Below, piece after piece: positions 24,757-34,321 of a stretch of 64,000 bases of DNA. The translations under genes and the position numbers were made by a program. Source of the stretch: G963662655 sp963666875 (GTDB lineage Bacteria; Cloacimonadota; Cloacimonadia; Cloacimonadales; JAIOQZ01); NCBI GenBank assembly GCA_963666875.2, contig CAXXPU010000018.1, positions 166,474 through 230,473 on the forward strand, given 5' to 3'. The notes under the pieces are model-generated. The model had not been told where the DNA came from, did no database searches, and saw only the letters and a list, made by a program, of their open reading frames with translations. Each line of letters begins with the position of its first letter. The stretch's first letter is position 1.

Positions 24757-25452
24757 ATGGATAACAAATCTAAATTGCCTTCCGACGATCAGAAGCTCCA
24801 TAAGCAGCGGATGCGCGATCGTTTCATCCGGAACGGGCTGGACGGATTTCACGACTACGAAGTGCTGGAATTGATCCTTTCCTATTCGATCATCCGCAAG
24901 GACACGCGTAGCCTCGCCAAAAGCCTGATCCGTAGATTCGGAAGCCTGACGGATGTGCTGAACGCTCCCGTCAGTCAGCTTACGGAAATTGAAGGTCTGG
25001 GCGAACGATCGGCGGTGCTTTTGAAACTGCTTCGTGACGCGAATGCATATCATCTGAGAGAGAAAATTCTGCATCAGGATTACATTTCCAAAGCGGAAGA
25101 CGTTATACAGTATCTCAAGACAAGCTACAAAGGCAAGAAGACCGAGGAATTCAAGGTGATTTATCTGAACACGCAAAACATGATCATCACCGAAGAAACC
25201 CTCTTCTACGGCACGCTCAACCAATCCGCGATCTATATCCGCAAGATCGTCGAGCATGCGCTGATGCACCATGCCCACGCAGTCATACTGGTACATAATC
25301 ACCCGGGCGGGAATATGGTTCCGTCCAGCGACGATATTCTGATCACCCGACGAATCCAGGACGCTCTTGCCCTGGTCGAGATCAAGGTGCTGGATCATAT
25401 TCTGGTCGGTCATGACAAATATCTATCGTTCATCAAGAAAGTCAGGAGGTAA
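24757..25452 (+). CDS. radC: RadC family JAB-domain protein
   Basis: A 231-residue protein. An N-terminal helix-hairpin-helix region (EIEGLGERSAVLL near residue 84) precedes the JAB/MPN metalloprotease-like domain with HNHPGG (near 190) and the following Ser and Asp (SSDDILITRR). The family is often called a DNA-repair protein, but that role was withdrawn for E. coli RadC and its biochemical function is unknown. It starts 6 nt after the previous gene and ends just before the GGAGG of the next. Confidence 0.9.
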   Translation: MDNKSKLPSDDQKLHKQRMRDRFIRNGLDGFHDYEVLELILSYSIIRKDTRSLAKSLIRRFGSLTDVLNAPVSQLTEIEGLGERSAVLLKLLRDANAYHLREKILHQDYISKAEDVIQYLKTSYKGKKTEEFKVIYLNTQNMIITEETLFYGTLNQSAIYIRKIVEHALMHHAHAVILVHNHPGGNMVPSSDDILITRRIQDALALVEIKVLDHILVGHDKYLSFIKKVRR

Positions 25453-25453
25453 C

Positions 25454-26209
25454 ATGAGTCGTTTCGATACATATCGCGAATTTCTGAAGGATTCAATCCG
25501 GCTGAGAACGGATTTCAGTAAATCCGACCAGCACAACGGCGTTCCCATGCCGCCCATCGACAAACCTGTCCCGGAGGGGGCCGAACTTATCGAACTGCCC
25601 AAACCCGCACAATGGCAAAGCATTCCGGATATCTCGCTGCTTCAGGCGATTTCCGTACGTAGAAGTCACCGGCAGTTTCGGGATGAAGCGCTGAGCCTCG
25701 AAGAGCTTTCCTTCCTCCTGTGGATCACGCAGGGCGTTCGCGAGACGGACAATCCCAAGCACGTTTTTCGTACGGTTCCGTCCGCCGGCAATCGACATTC
25801 GTTCGAGACGTACCTCGCGGTGAAGAACGTCGAAGGTCTCGATCCCGGGTTCTATCGCTATCGACCGAAAGAACACGCGCTGGTTTTCCTCTTCTCCGAG
25901 GAAAATCTGGCAGAAAAAGTTCAGGAAGCCGTTCTCGGGCAAGCCTCTGCCGCGTCAGCCGCGGTGACTTTCATCTGGACGACCATCCCCTACCGTATGG
26001 AATGGCGATACGTGGAAGTCGCGCACAAAGTGATTGCCGTGGATGCGGGACATGTTTGCCAGAATCTCTATCTGGGCTGCGAGGCGATCGACGCCGGAAC
26101 ATGCGCGATAGGAGCCTACCATCAAGAGAAGATGGATAAGCTTTTGCGTATCGACGGGCAGGAGGAATTCACCGTGTATATCTCGCCGGTCGGGAAAAAG
26201 CTCGGATGA
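25454..26209 (+). CDS. SagB/ThcOx-type nitroreductase-like dehydrogenase
   Basis: A 251-residue FMN-dependent oxidoreductase of the SagB type: SVRRSHRQFRDEALSLEELSFLLW near residues 65-88, TVPSAGNRHSFETYL near 105, and C-terminal DAGHVCQNLYLGCEAI. SagB-type enzymes oxidise azolines in peptide natural products when beside a YcaO protein. None is present here, so a general redox role is more likely. GGAGG 5 nt before ATG 25454 fixes the start, which lies 1 nt after the radC stop. Confidence 0.82.
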   Translation: MSRFDTYREFLKDSIRLRTDFSKSDQHNGVPMPPIDKPVPEGAELIELPKPAQWQSIPDISLLQAISVRRSHRQFRDEALSLEELSFLLWITQGVRETDNPKHVFRTVPSAGNRHSFETYLAVKNVEGLDPGFYRYRPKEHALVFLFSEENLAEKVQEAVLGQASAASAAVTFIWTTIPYRMEWRYVEVAHKVIAVDAGHVCQNLYLGCEAIDAGTCAIGAYHQEKMDKLLRIDGQEEFTVYISPVGKKLG

Positions 26210-26233
26210 TTTATAAATTCAAGCGTTATTTAA

Positions 26234-26261
26234 TTGACAAGAAACAGGAATAGCAGATTAT
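26234..26261 (+). promoter_or_regulatory. Candidate promoter for the TPR-PAS sensor gene
   Basis: TTGACA (26234-26239), 16-nt spacer, GATTAT (26256-26261), about 60 nt before the start at 26321. Confidence 0.5.
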
Positions 26262-26320
26262 TCTACTGAAACGTTAATGTTATCCATATTGATTGAAACC
26301 CGAAACCGTCGAGGATGCTG

Positions 26321-28363
26321 ATGTACAGGTTCCTGATAATTGCGATGTTGCTGCCACTGGCGCTGTTGGGCGTCGTGTCCCCCGACAGCCTCGAACTGAA
26401 TTTGCAGCACCTCTCTCATATCGGGAAAATCGACCTGCTCAACAACTCTGCGGAAGAACTGGTCATATCGGATTACAACTACGATGTTGTCAGAGCGCTC
26501 GGCTACAGTCAGAGAGCCTTGAATCTTGCCCGGCGGATTAACGACGTCGATCGGGAAATCAAATCGCTTATCATGATCGGCGAATGCTATCGCTTCCTCG
26601 GTGATTTCGACAAAGCGATGTCCTACTTCCTCGATTCCTATTACCTGAATGAGAAAATCGATGATCCTGAAGGGCTTGCCAGTACGATACGATACATCGG
26701 AAAGGTGTATTACTACATCGAAAATTACGAAATGGCCCTGTCTTTTTACCGCAAGGCGCTGTCTTATCTGAAAGAGGACGAGAAACACCTCCGTGCGGAT
26801 CTCTTCTGCGAAATCGCCGATACCTACCTCGCCCGTCTGGAAACGAATCACGCCATCGCCTATTACGGTATCGCCGAAGAGCTTTACAGCAACATTGGAA
26901 ATCAGCAGGGTGTCTATAGAACCCAGACACACATCGGGGAAGCATACCTGGATATGGGAGAATACAATCGTGCAATATCGTTTTACATTGACCTGATTGA
27001 CAGATTCGACAAACCCGGATTTGAAATCCCGCTTTCCGGTTCCTGCACAAATCTTGCGTGGGCGTATTTCAAGATCGGTGACTTCGAGCAAAGCCTGAAA
27101 TACAATATCGAGGCAATGAAACGGAGAAAAGGTGGAACCAAGGAAATGTACGGCAGTTCACTGCGCAATATTGGCGTGCTGTACTACAACTGGGGCAAAC
27201 TGGATCTGGCGCGGGAGTATCTCGACAAGGCTATCGAAGCTCTCAAACCGTTCAGAACAATCGTTGCGCGCAGATATATCCGGGACTGCTACCGGAACTA
27301 CTATCAGATTTATTCCGGGAAAAAGAACTACGAGAAGGCTTTAGACTATTATATTCTTTACGATGAATTGGACGACAGCCTCGCAACGCGCGATGCAAAT
27401 GAACGAATTGCAAAACTCAATGCAGCGTATGAAATCGAGCGGAATTCACGTGAATCCGAACTGGTCCAGAAGAACATGGAAATCAGCAACCTTACAATCA
27501 AGCGTCGTACTCTGGCACTGCTTCTGGTCGGTGTCGTTCTGTTGCTGGTCATCATCATCTCGCTTTTTATCTTCACGCGTTATCGCAGGAAACTGGTCGC
27601 CTCGAACGAACTCAAGCAAGCGGTCGAGGAGCGTACGATAGAGCTGCGCGAGGAGATCAAGACGGTGGAGCGAATCGGCAATTCGCTTCGTAATTCGGAA
27701 AATACGTTGCGGACGATCTTTAACAGCGTTCACGACGCGATCATGATCCTCGATCGAAACGGCAGAGTGCTCAGCGTGAACAAGCAAGCGCTCAATCTAT
27801 TCCAGACAGCCGAGCAGAGTGCGCTGGCGTCCTATTTCCAGTTCGATTTCTCGCATAAGAGCAATCCGCTGAGTCAGCTTTCCGAACTCTGGCGAAAAGT
27901 GCTGGATGGGCAGACGATTATCCTCGAATGGCTATCGTGCGACCCGAAGGGAAGCTTCACTTTCGAATCGGAGGTGGTGTTCAGCCGGATCGAGTACCTG
28001 GGGAAAGAGGCGATCATCGCCAGTATCCGCGACATCACCATGCGCAAGAAGGGCGAAAAGAATCAGATCGAGCTGGAGCGAAAATCGTCTGCGCTGGCAA
28101 TGGCCGTAACAGCGAATCACGAACTGAACCAGCCGCTGATGATCCTGCGCGGCTCGGTGGAGATGCTCGAGATGACCACACCAACCGAGCAGCTCAACGA
28201 GAAACAGACCCAGTATTTCCGTAACATCAACAAATCCATCCAGCGCATTCAGAAGATTCTGGAGCAATTCAAACAGATCGAATCGGTCGAGTACGACGAA
28301 TACACGGACAACGAATACATGGTCAAATTCGACGATAATCACAATATCGACGGGAAAGTATGA
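26321..28363 (+). CDS. TPR-TM-PAS sensor ending in a histidine-kinase DHp module without ATPase domain
   Basis: A 680-residue protein: signal peptide (1-17), then about nine TPR-like helical repeats in the periplasm (35-370). A transmembrane helix (TLALLLVGVVLLLVIIISLF) near 390-412 leads to a coiled coil and a PAS domain (about 455-575, TIFNSVHDAIMILDRNGRVLS). Last is ALAMAVTANHELNQPLMILR near residue 590, an H-box of HPK4-type kinases. The protein then ends about 75 residues later; no N, G1 or G2 box of a HATPase domain follows. The tail YDEYTDNEYMVKFD is shared with 35763 and 41969. Start 26321 rather than 26315 because GAGG is then spaced 6 nt. Confidence 0.85.
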   Translation: MYRFLIIAMLLPLALLGVVSPDSLELNLQHLSHIGKIDLLNNSAEELVISDYNYDVVRALGYSQRALNLARRINDVDREIKSLIMIGECYRFLGDFDKAMSYFLDSYYLNEKIDDPEGLASTIRYIGKVYYYIENYEMALSFYRKALSYLKEDEKHLRADLFCEIADTYLARLETNHAIAYYGIAEELYSNIGNQQGVYRTQTHIGEAYLDMGEYNRAISFYIDLIDRFDKPGFEIPLSGSCTNLAWAYFKIGDFEQSLKYNIEAMKRRKGGTKEMYGSSLRNIGVLYYNWGKLDLAREYLDKAIEALKPFRTIVARRYIRDCYRNYYQIYSGKKNYEKALDYYILYDELDDSLATRDANERIAKLNAAYEIERNSRESELVQKNMEISNLTIKRRTLALLLVGVVLLLVIIISLFIFTRYRRKLVASNELKQAVEERTIELREEIKTVERIGNSLRNSENTLRTIFNSVHDAIMILDRNGRVLSVNKQALNLFQTAEQSALASYFQFDFSHKSNPLSQLSELWRKVLDGQTIILEWLSCDPKGSFTFESEVVFSRIEYLGKEAIIASIRDITMRKKGEKNQIELERKSSALAMAVTANHELNQPLMILRGSVEMLEMTTPTEQLNEKQTQYFRNINKSIQRIQKILEQFKQIESVEYDEYTDNEYMVKFDDNHNIDGKV

Positions 28364-28932
28364 GAATAATCCACACACTGATCTTTGCCTGCGCAATCGT
28401 CCTGCTTTCTGCGCAAAGCGTTCAATCCCGTATCATCGACCACGAGAGCGGCGAACGCATCCTGGTTCACGAAGTTATCATCCCGGCTTCTCTGGAAGAT
28501 GTATGGGAAGCATACACAACGAAAGAAGGGCTCGAGACATGGGCGGTTCCGCAATGCGAAATCGATTTCCGCAGCGGTGGCATGATGAAAGTCCGTTACG
28601 AGCTCGAAGGCCAGATTGGCGACGAGAACACGGTCGTAAATTTCATCGTCAACTTCGTCACCTGGAAGATGATCACGCTCCAGTCTCCGCTTAGCAAACG
28701 TTTTCCAGAAGAAGTTAGAAAAGCGTCACCTAATATGTACACCATCGTCGAATTTCAAACGATCGACGAAAGCCACACGATGCTGACAGCGTACGAAACC
28801 GGTTTTAAAACGGGCGACGTCTGGGACAAGACGATCCAGTTCTTCCGAGAAGGAAATGAAGAAGCCTACCGCATGCTGATCGATCGATTCGTAAAGGGTC
28901 CGGTCGATTGGGAACAATTATTGAAGCAGTAA
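28360..28932 (+). CDS. Exported START/AHSA1-like (SRPBCC) protein
   Basis: A 190-residue protein with a signal peptide (cleavage near residue 23) followed by a START-fold domain of the Aha1/SRPBCC kind: HEVIIPASLEDVWEAYTTKEGLETW at about 39-63, FRSGGMMKVRYE near 73 and a long C-terminal helix. These domains bind hydrophobic ligands in a cavity. Export of such a domain is unusual. ATGA overlap with the TPR-PAS sensor suggests the two act together, for example as a ligand carrier and sensor. Confidence 0.75.
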   Translation: MRIIHTLIFACAIVLLSAQSVQSRIIDHESGERILVHEVIIPASLEDVWEAYTTKEGLETWAVPQCEIDFRSGGMMKVRYELEGQIGDENTVVNFIVNFVTWKMITLQSPLSKRFPEEVRKASPNMYTIVEFQTIDESHTMLTAYETGFKTGDVWDKTIQFFREGNEEAYRMLIDRFVKGPVDWEQLLKQ

Positions 28933-28972
28933 TCCCCCACCTGGTTACGTGCATCTTTTTTTATCTGAATCA

Positions 28973-29003
28973 AGATTTACAGGATTAGCAGGATTGACAG
29001 GAT
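28973..29003 (+). repeat. Short tandem repeat, ACAGGATT-type, 10-nt period
   Basis: Three units of the form (T/A)xxCAGGATT in tandem follow the START-protein stop. It is a low-complexity intergenic repeat in a 176-bp convergent gap. No terminator with a clear stem is present. Confidence 0.55.
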
Positions 29004-29045
29004 AGAGAGAACGCTGTTCGTAGATTGATGACTCTCTTTGGGTCC

Positions 29046-29099
29046 GCCGAGTTCCAACTCGGCATCTCTTCCCTCGTAGCGCGTGACCTCCGGGCGCGC
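29046..29099 (+). repeat. Intergenic palindromic repeat, GCCGAG type (family 3, copy 1)
   Basis: GCCGAG-TTCCAA-CTCGGC hairpin followed by a segment containing CTCGTAGCGC and ACCTCCGGG. A related copy at 33568-33617 has a different stem (GCCAAGCTCCAGCTTGGC) but the same downstream segment. Confidence 0.6.
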
Positions 29100-29108
29100 A
29101 CCTCTACG

Positions 29109-30554
29109 TCAGGAGAACTCCACCCGCTTCCATGATCCCCTGAGGTAGATCGCGTACGCGATGATTCCGGACAGGACATTGCTCGCCACCATCGACCACC
29201 ACAGCGATTCCCAGGGATATTGCACGAACGGCGCGGAAGCCCATGTTAGAAAACCTTTCAGGAAGCTGTCCTTGAAGAAGGCGAGTGTCAGCAGGTAACC
29301 GCTCATCATGTATGTCATCGGGATGCGGAAAATCCAAAGGCGGATAATTCCGATAACCATGGTGGGCATTGTGTTGCCTGCGCCGTTGAATACGCCGAAC
29401 AGGATCATCATGAAGCTGAACGTCATGCGCCGATAGCGACGTGATGCGGAACATGCGTTTGCCGATCTCGATCACGGCCGGATCGGTCGATGAAGAAGCG
29501 CGTCAAGCCCCTTGCCATAGAAGAACAACGCCGCGGAACCGATCAGCCATGATACCGACCACCAGAAACATCGACACCTGCGCATCGCTCTCCACCGCAC
29601 GATCGACCCGCTCTCGCGCCCAGGTTCTGACCGATGATGGTCGAAAGCGCGCTGGAGATACCCATCGCGGGCATCATGTAGAAACCGATCATGCGGTTGT
29701 TGATGGAGTTCGCAGAGATGATCACGGTTCCGAAGGTGTTGACGAATCCTTGCAATACCACAAATCCGAGGCTGTTGACGCTGTTGGAGATCGATGCGGG
29801 TATCGCGATCTTGAAGAGGTTGCGAAGCATGGTGAAATCGGGTTTCAGATCCTCCCACGTCGGGATCAGGTCCTTGTTTTTCATCACGATGAAGACGATA
29901 GCCATGACGGCGCCAACAATCCGGGCGACCAGTGTCGCATAGGCAGCGCCCATCGTTTCCATACGTGTGAATCCGATCCCGAAGATCATCAGCGGATCGA
30001 GCACGACGTTGATTCCGACCGACACGAGCTGGATTTTCATGGGATTGATCGTGTCGCCCATCCCCTGGACGATCGCGGAATATGAGATCAGGATGAACAT
30101 GAACGCCATGCCGATGAAGATCACGCGGTTGTAGCCGATCGCGATATCCATGATTTCAGGCGGCGTTTGCAGAGAAAACGGAGGATTGGCGCCATCGCGA
30201 GTTGACTGAACAGAATGAACAGCGCGATAAAGATCGCGAGAATCACGCAGAACTGACCGGTTACCAGCTTCACTCTATCCAGTTCGCCGGCCCCCTTGAA
30301 TCGAGCGACCAATGCGGTCCCGGCGATTACAAAGCCATGCCCGAAGGATGAAATAAAGAATACGAGCGGAAAGGCGATCGCAGTCACGGAAACCGCATCA
30401 ACAGCCTTGTCGCCCAGCTTTCCCAGCCAGAATGCGTCGGTTGAGGTTGTAGAAGACCTGGACGAAGTTGCTGAACATGATCGGCAGCGATAGCCGGATC
30501 AGGTTCTTCAGCAAGCTCCCCTGAGTAAGGTCGGTCCCTGCTCGAGCTTGTCAT
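29109..30554 (-). pseudogene. MATE family efflux transporter, frameshifted as read
   Basis: Reading the minus strand from ATG 30552-30554 and jumping frames gives a full MATE protein of about 470 residues with 12 helices: LTQGSLLKN, LPIMFSNFVQVFYNL, FGHGFVIAGTALVARFKGAG, TPPEIMDIAIGYNR, GQNLGA, and a C-terminal FGVFNGAGNT. The shifts lie near 30530, 30441, 30171, 29613, 29548, 29499, 29486 and 29427. Each is repaired by removing one or two inserted bases. The two upstream genes of the operon share the defect, so sequencing or assembly error is more likely than decay. An intact gene would encode a Na+/H+-coupled drug or organic-cation exporter. Confidence 0.8.
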
Positions 30555-30569
30555 TTCAGTCGGACTAAA

Positions 30570-31409
30570 TCAGTATTGGTAAACCAGCTCGACATCCACC
30601 GCCTGCAAACCGCGATCGCTGTTCGTCAGGGTAAATTCGAAGATGTGGTCGCGCGAAGGCAGGTCGTTGATATCCACCTGCGAATCGAGTTGCGAGTGGT
30701 GCAGAAAAAACGGACACGTAGGGGGATTCATGGCGTCTGGAGTCATAATCCAGAGTCCGCCGCTGATATCCTTCATGAAACGCAGGAATCCGAAGCCTTT
30801 CTCGTGGTGGTACGAATAGCATACACCCCGTACGCGGCTTCCTTCTTCGCCCCATGGCGCTTTCTTGCCGTCGGAATTGTAATTGTCGATCGGGAGCAGA
30901 TCCGGCACCAGATAGCCCGAGGTGAAGGTATCGGCTTCGGTGCGGAGATCGGTCGAGACATTCTCGAATGCCAGAACTTCCACCCGGCAGCCGCGACCTT
31001 GAAGCGCCGCGAACCACCTGAATGAAGTCTCCGTCGCCGGTCACCAGCATCACCGAATCGAGTCGATCCGACTGCATTAGCGTATCGACCGCCATGTCGA
31101 GATCGGCATTCGCCTTGGTATGCACGACGCCGCGATCGTCGTAATAACGTCTCACTTTCTTTACAATGACTTTATAACCGTAATCACGCAACACTGCGTG
31201 GAAACTCTTCGATTTCTTACGATAATCCAATATTGGTCTTTCCCTGCTCCTCATCGTATGCAATATAGGAATTGAGCCGCATGGCGACACCGCCGTTTCG
31301 ACAGGCAAAATTCTCTCAGCACATCATAATGAATTCCATATCCGCCATTCATGGCGATATTGGACGCATCGACATAAACACCAACTCTCAGATTTCCTCT
31401 GCGGTCCAT
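30570..31409 (-). CDS. NYN-domain ribonuclease-like protein fused to a cold-shock domain, frameshifted as read
   Basis: ATG at 31407-31409 with GGAGGT ahead, 11 nt after lepA. The N-terminal NYN/LabA domain has VYVDASNIAMNGG, a YRKKSKSFHAVLRDYGYKV segment and VTGDGDFIQVV, giving the acidic residues expected of a PIN-like nuclease. The C-terminal part resembles a cold-shock/OB domain: EKGFGFLRF, PFFLHHSQL and an FEFTLTNSDRGLQAVDVELV end. One-base insertions near 31308, 31225 and 31007 break the frame. The combined NYN-CSD layout suggests RNA binding and cleavage. The intact protein would be about 278 residues. Confidence 0.75.
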
Positions 31410-31420
31410 AAATACCTCCG

Positions 31421-33223
31421 TCAGGAACGTTCCGCTTTCAGCACGGAAAGAAACGCCTCTTGCGGGACGTTGACCGAACCCACCTCTTTCATGCGCTTCT
31501 TGCCTTCCTTTTGTTTCTCCAATAATTTCTTCTTACGTGTGATGTCACCGCCATAGCACTTCGCGGTTACGTTCTTGCGAAGCGCGTTGATGGTGCTACG
31601 TGCAATAATTTTCGATCCGATCGGACGCCTGCAGTGCGATCTTGAACAGGTGCTTGGGAATCTCTTCCCGAAAGCGTTTGCGTGATGCTCTTGCCCCAGG
31701 CGAAGGCTTTGTCTTCGTGGCACATGAAGCTCATCGCATCGACTTTCTCGCTGTTGATCAGGATATCCACCTTGACGATCGGAGATCTGCGAAAATCCAG
31801 AAACGAGTAGTCCAGCGACGCATAGCCGCGGCTTACCGATTTCAGTTTGTCATAAAAATCGAAGATGATTTCAATCAGGGGCATCTCGTACTCCAGCATC
31901 ATACGCTTATCGTCGATGTACTGTAAGTTGCGCTGAACGCCGCGACGCTCCTGAGTCAATTTAAGAATGTTTCCCACGAAATCGGACGGGACGATGATCT
32001 CCACCTGCATGAACGGCTCCTCGACATGGTCGATCACGACCGGGTCGGGGAAGTCGATCGGGTTTGTGGATTTCCTTCACTTCGCCATCCGTTCTGTAGA
32101 TCATGAACCGAACGCTGGGTGTGGTGGTAATGATGGAACAATCGTATTCGCGCAGGAGTCGCTCTTTGACGATCTCCAGGTGCAACATGCCCAGGAAACC
32201 GCAGCGGAAACCGTATCCCAACGCAAGCGAACTCTCCTTCTCATACACCAGTGACGAGTCGTTCAACTTCAGCTTCGCCAGGCTGTCCGCGAGGTGCGCG
32301 TATTCGTCCTTGTCGATCGGAAAGACACCGCTATAGACCATCGGCTTCGGTTCCTGGAATCCCGGCAGCGGCTTGACATCTGTGGCTTCCGCAACCGTGA
32401 CCGTATCACCCACCTTCGCTTCGGAGACTTCCTTCATTCCCGCGATGATGTAGCCGACCTCCCCCGCTTCCAGTCCGTCGCGCGGAACTGGTTTAAGGCC
32501 GAGGTAGCCGATCTCGTCAACCTCATATTCCATACCGGTCGAGAGAAACCGTATCGCGTCGCCCTTGTTCAGCTTGCCGTCGTACATGCGGATCAGCGTG
32601 ATTACACCGCGATAGACGTCGTAATAACTGTCGAAGATCAGTGCACGCGCACTGGAATTGGATTCACCCTCCGGTGGCGGGATCTTGTCGATGATGCCAT
32701 CAAGCAGTTCGCTCACGCCCTGACCGGTCTTGGCGCTGATCTTGTAGATATCGCCCTCATCGACACCGATCGTTTCCACGATCTCGTGTACGATCGCATC
32801 GATATCGACGCCGGGGATGTCGATCTTGTTGATCACCGGCACAATCTCGAGGTTGTTGTCCAGCGCCAGATAAAGGTTGCTCATCGTCTGCGCTTCGATG
32901 CCCTGCGAGGCATCCACGAGCAGCACCGCGCCGTCGCACGACGCCAGACTGCGCGAAACCTCGTAGCTGAAATCGACATGCCCGGGCGTGTCGATCAGAT
33001 TCAAGATATATTTCTGACCGTCTTTGACATGTTCCATGCGGATCGCGTGCGATTTAATGGTTATGCCGCGCTCACGCTCGAGGTCCATATCGTCCAGAAG
33101 CTGGTCGTAATGATGCCCTTTGTCGACCACGTGCGTCTCCTCCAGCATCCGATCCGCCAGGGTCGATTTGCCATGGTCTATATGTGCGATTATACAGAAG
33201 TTACGGATATATTCCCGTTTCAT
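31421..33223 (-). CDS. lepA: Elongation factor 4 (LepA), frameshifted as read
   Basis: Ribosome-bound GTPase able to back-translocate tRNA. The G1 box AHIDHGKST, RERGITIKS, DTPGH and NKID are clear in the first 170 residues, then the EF-G-like domains. The LepA-specific C-terminal domain follows, with IGSKIIARSTINALRKNVTAKCYGGDITRKKKLLEKQKEGKKRMK in pieces. Three one-base insertions (near 32064, 31680 and 31620) split it; undoing them gives an uninterrupted protein of about 600 residues. GGAGGATCA precedes ATG 33223. It heads the lepA-NYN-MATE operon. As the gene is highly conserved, the shifts are best read as sequence errors. Confidence 0.9.
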
Positions 33224-33283
33224 TGATCCTCCGAATTCTCTATTTTGCGGCACCGGTGCCGATGTCAATGAAAAACGAAAATT

Positions 33284-33458
33284 GGAATACCCCCATTTTT
33301 CTGTGGAATCTTGGTTCGATGAATATTGATCGATGTTATCCACAGTGTCCTTCGACTCCGCTCAGGATGACACACTGTGGATAACTGCATCCATTTCAGA
33401 CGGTTGCAAAATAATTGTGTCATCCTGAGCGGAGTCGAAGGACAACAATTATTTTGCA
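33284..33458 (-). mobile_element. MITE-like element copy 3 (two hairpins), possibly extending to 33546
   Basis: The end GGAATACCCCC (33284-33294) and the following 50 nt are almost identical, in reverse orientation, to the right end of the 7878-8187 element. Two perfect hairpins follow: outer stems 33335-33348 with 33372-33385 (14 bp) and 33405-33418 with 33445-33458 (14 bp). Each encloses a shorter 23-nt core, CCTTCGACTCCGCTCAGGAT plus GAC. AAAACGAAAA occurs at 33272-33281 and 33547-33556 and may be the target duplication, but it is low-complexity. The second terminal repeat is not clear. Confidence 0.6.
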
Positions 33459-33567
33459 TACTCATGTCAGATTTTTTTACGACCATTTATAAACGGTAAG
33501 CATAGGTATGTCGTTGCAAAACAGAACCATAGGCTTTCATGGCATCAAAACGAAAAACCCCTGGGGC

Positions 33568-33617
33568 GCCAAGCTCCAGCTTGGCATTTTCCTTCCTCGT
33601 AGCGCCTAACCTCCGGG
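33568..33617 (+). repeat. Intergenic palindromic repeat, GCCAAG type (family 3, copy 2)
   Basis: GCCAAGCTCCAGCTTGGC hairpin, then TTCCTCGTAGCGC and ACCTCCGGG as in the 29046 copy. It lies in the 550-bp gap between lepA and umuD with the MITE copy. No gene is seen in that gap. Confidence 0.6.
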
Positions 33618-33704
33618 TGAGCAAACATTAGTCGGCATAAGGAACACTGCCCGGAGATCCGCGCCTGCGGCGAGGAAGCGCGTGATCTATCCCCTATGCC
33701 GCGC

Positions 33705-33752
33705 GTTCCATATTTGCAACTTTTTCTTGACGAATTGTTCCATATATGCAAC
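33705..33752 (+). promoter_or_regulatory. Tandem 16-bp operator candidate upstream of umuDC
   Basis: GTTCCATATTTGCAAC (33705-33720) and GTTCCATATATGCAAC (33737-33752) are near-identical, spaced 32 bp start to start (about three helical turns), and roughly palindromic (14 of 16 positions in the second). TTGACG at 33727-33732 lies between them. The position before an SOS-type operon makes a LexA-like or umuD-specific repressor site plausible; it does not match the E. coli or B. subtilis LexA boxes. Confidence 0.55.
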
Positions 33753-33773
33753 CATCGCCCCGAGGTGAACATG

Positions 33774-34241
33774 ATGAAATACCGAATTATACCGATCAGG
33801 CAAATGCGCACCGACTCTACTATCGGCGAGCTGGGCGCATGCGTGGCGCGCATAAAACTGGAGCGGCCGCTGCTGGGCGCTTCGCTACCGGCGGGATTCC
33901 CCTCCCCCGCGGACGACTACATCGAGACCTCGCTCGATCTGAACGAGCTGCTCGTCGCGCATCCTTCGGCGACTTTCTTCGTGCGTGTCGATGGCGATTC
34001 GATGATCAACGCGGGGATCAGCGACGGCGACATCCTGATCGTGGATCGCGCCCTCAGCGCGGCGAACAACCGCATCGTGGTAGCGGCGCTGGACGGCTAC
34101 CTGACGATCAAGCGACTGCGCATCGAGAACGGAAGGTGGTTCTTGCAGCCGGAGAATCCCGCCTACGACTGCATCGATATCGACGAGGACACCGATTTCC
34201 ATATCTGGGGTGTGGTGAGCTGGGTGCTGCATCAGACATAG
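33774..34241 (+). CDS. umuD: UmuD-like S24 autopeptidase
   Basis: A 155-residue protein that after RecA-stimulated self-cleavage becomes UmuD' and joins UmuC as DNA polymerase V. The cleavage site is Ala40-Gly41 in SLPAGFPSPADDY, nucleophile S76 in GDSMINAGISDGD, and general base K113 in LTIKRL. It is slightly longer than E. coli UmuD (139). AGGTG is spaced for ATG 33774 (33771 is also possible). A 232-bp gap with repeats separates it from umuC. Confidence 0.92.
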   Translation: MKYRIIPIRQMRTDSTIGELGACVARIKLERPLLGASLPAGFPSPADDYIETSLDLNELLVAHPSATFFVRVDGDSMINAGISDGDILIVDRALSAANNRIVVAALDGYLTIKRLRIENGRWFLQPENPAYDCIDIDEDTDFHIWGVVSWVLHQT

Positions 34242-34298
34242 CCGAATCAAACTTCTGAATGTATCACGCCAGTGATTCTTCCGAATGTTTGATTTCGG
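34242..34298 (+). repeat. BIME-like palindromic repeat, copy B
   Basis: Outer stem CCGAATCAAAC with GTTTGATTTCGG (one bulge), two TTCYGAATGT boxes, and inner hairpin ATCAC-GCCA-GTGAT. The inner stem differs from copy A by a G-C to A-T change on both strands. It begins directly after the umuD stop. Confidence 0.75.
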
Positions 34299-34321
34299 TT
34301 TTCCAAGCTTGAGCTTCGTTT

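Noticed and set aside
29109..30554. Programmed frameshifting or recoding in the MATE gene
   Set aside because: Eight shifts without slippery sites or stimulatory structures, plus the same kind of insertions in two adjacent genes, point to sequence error.
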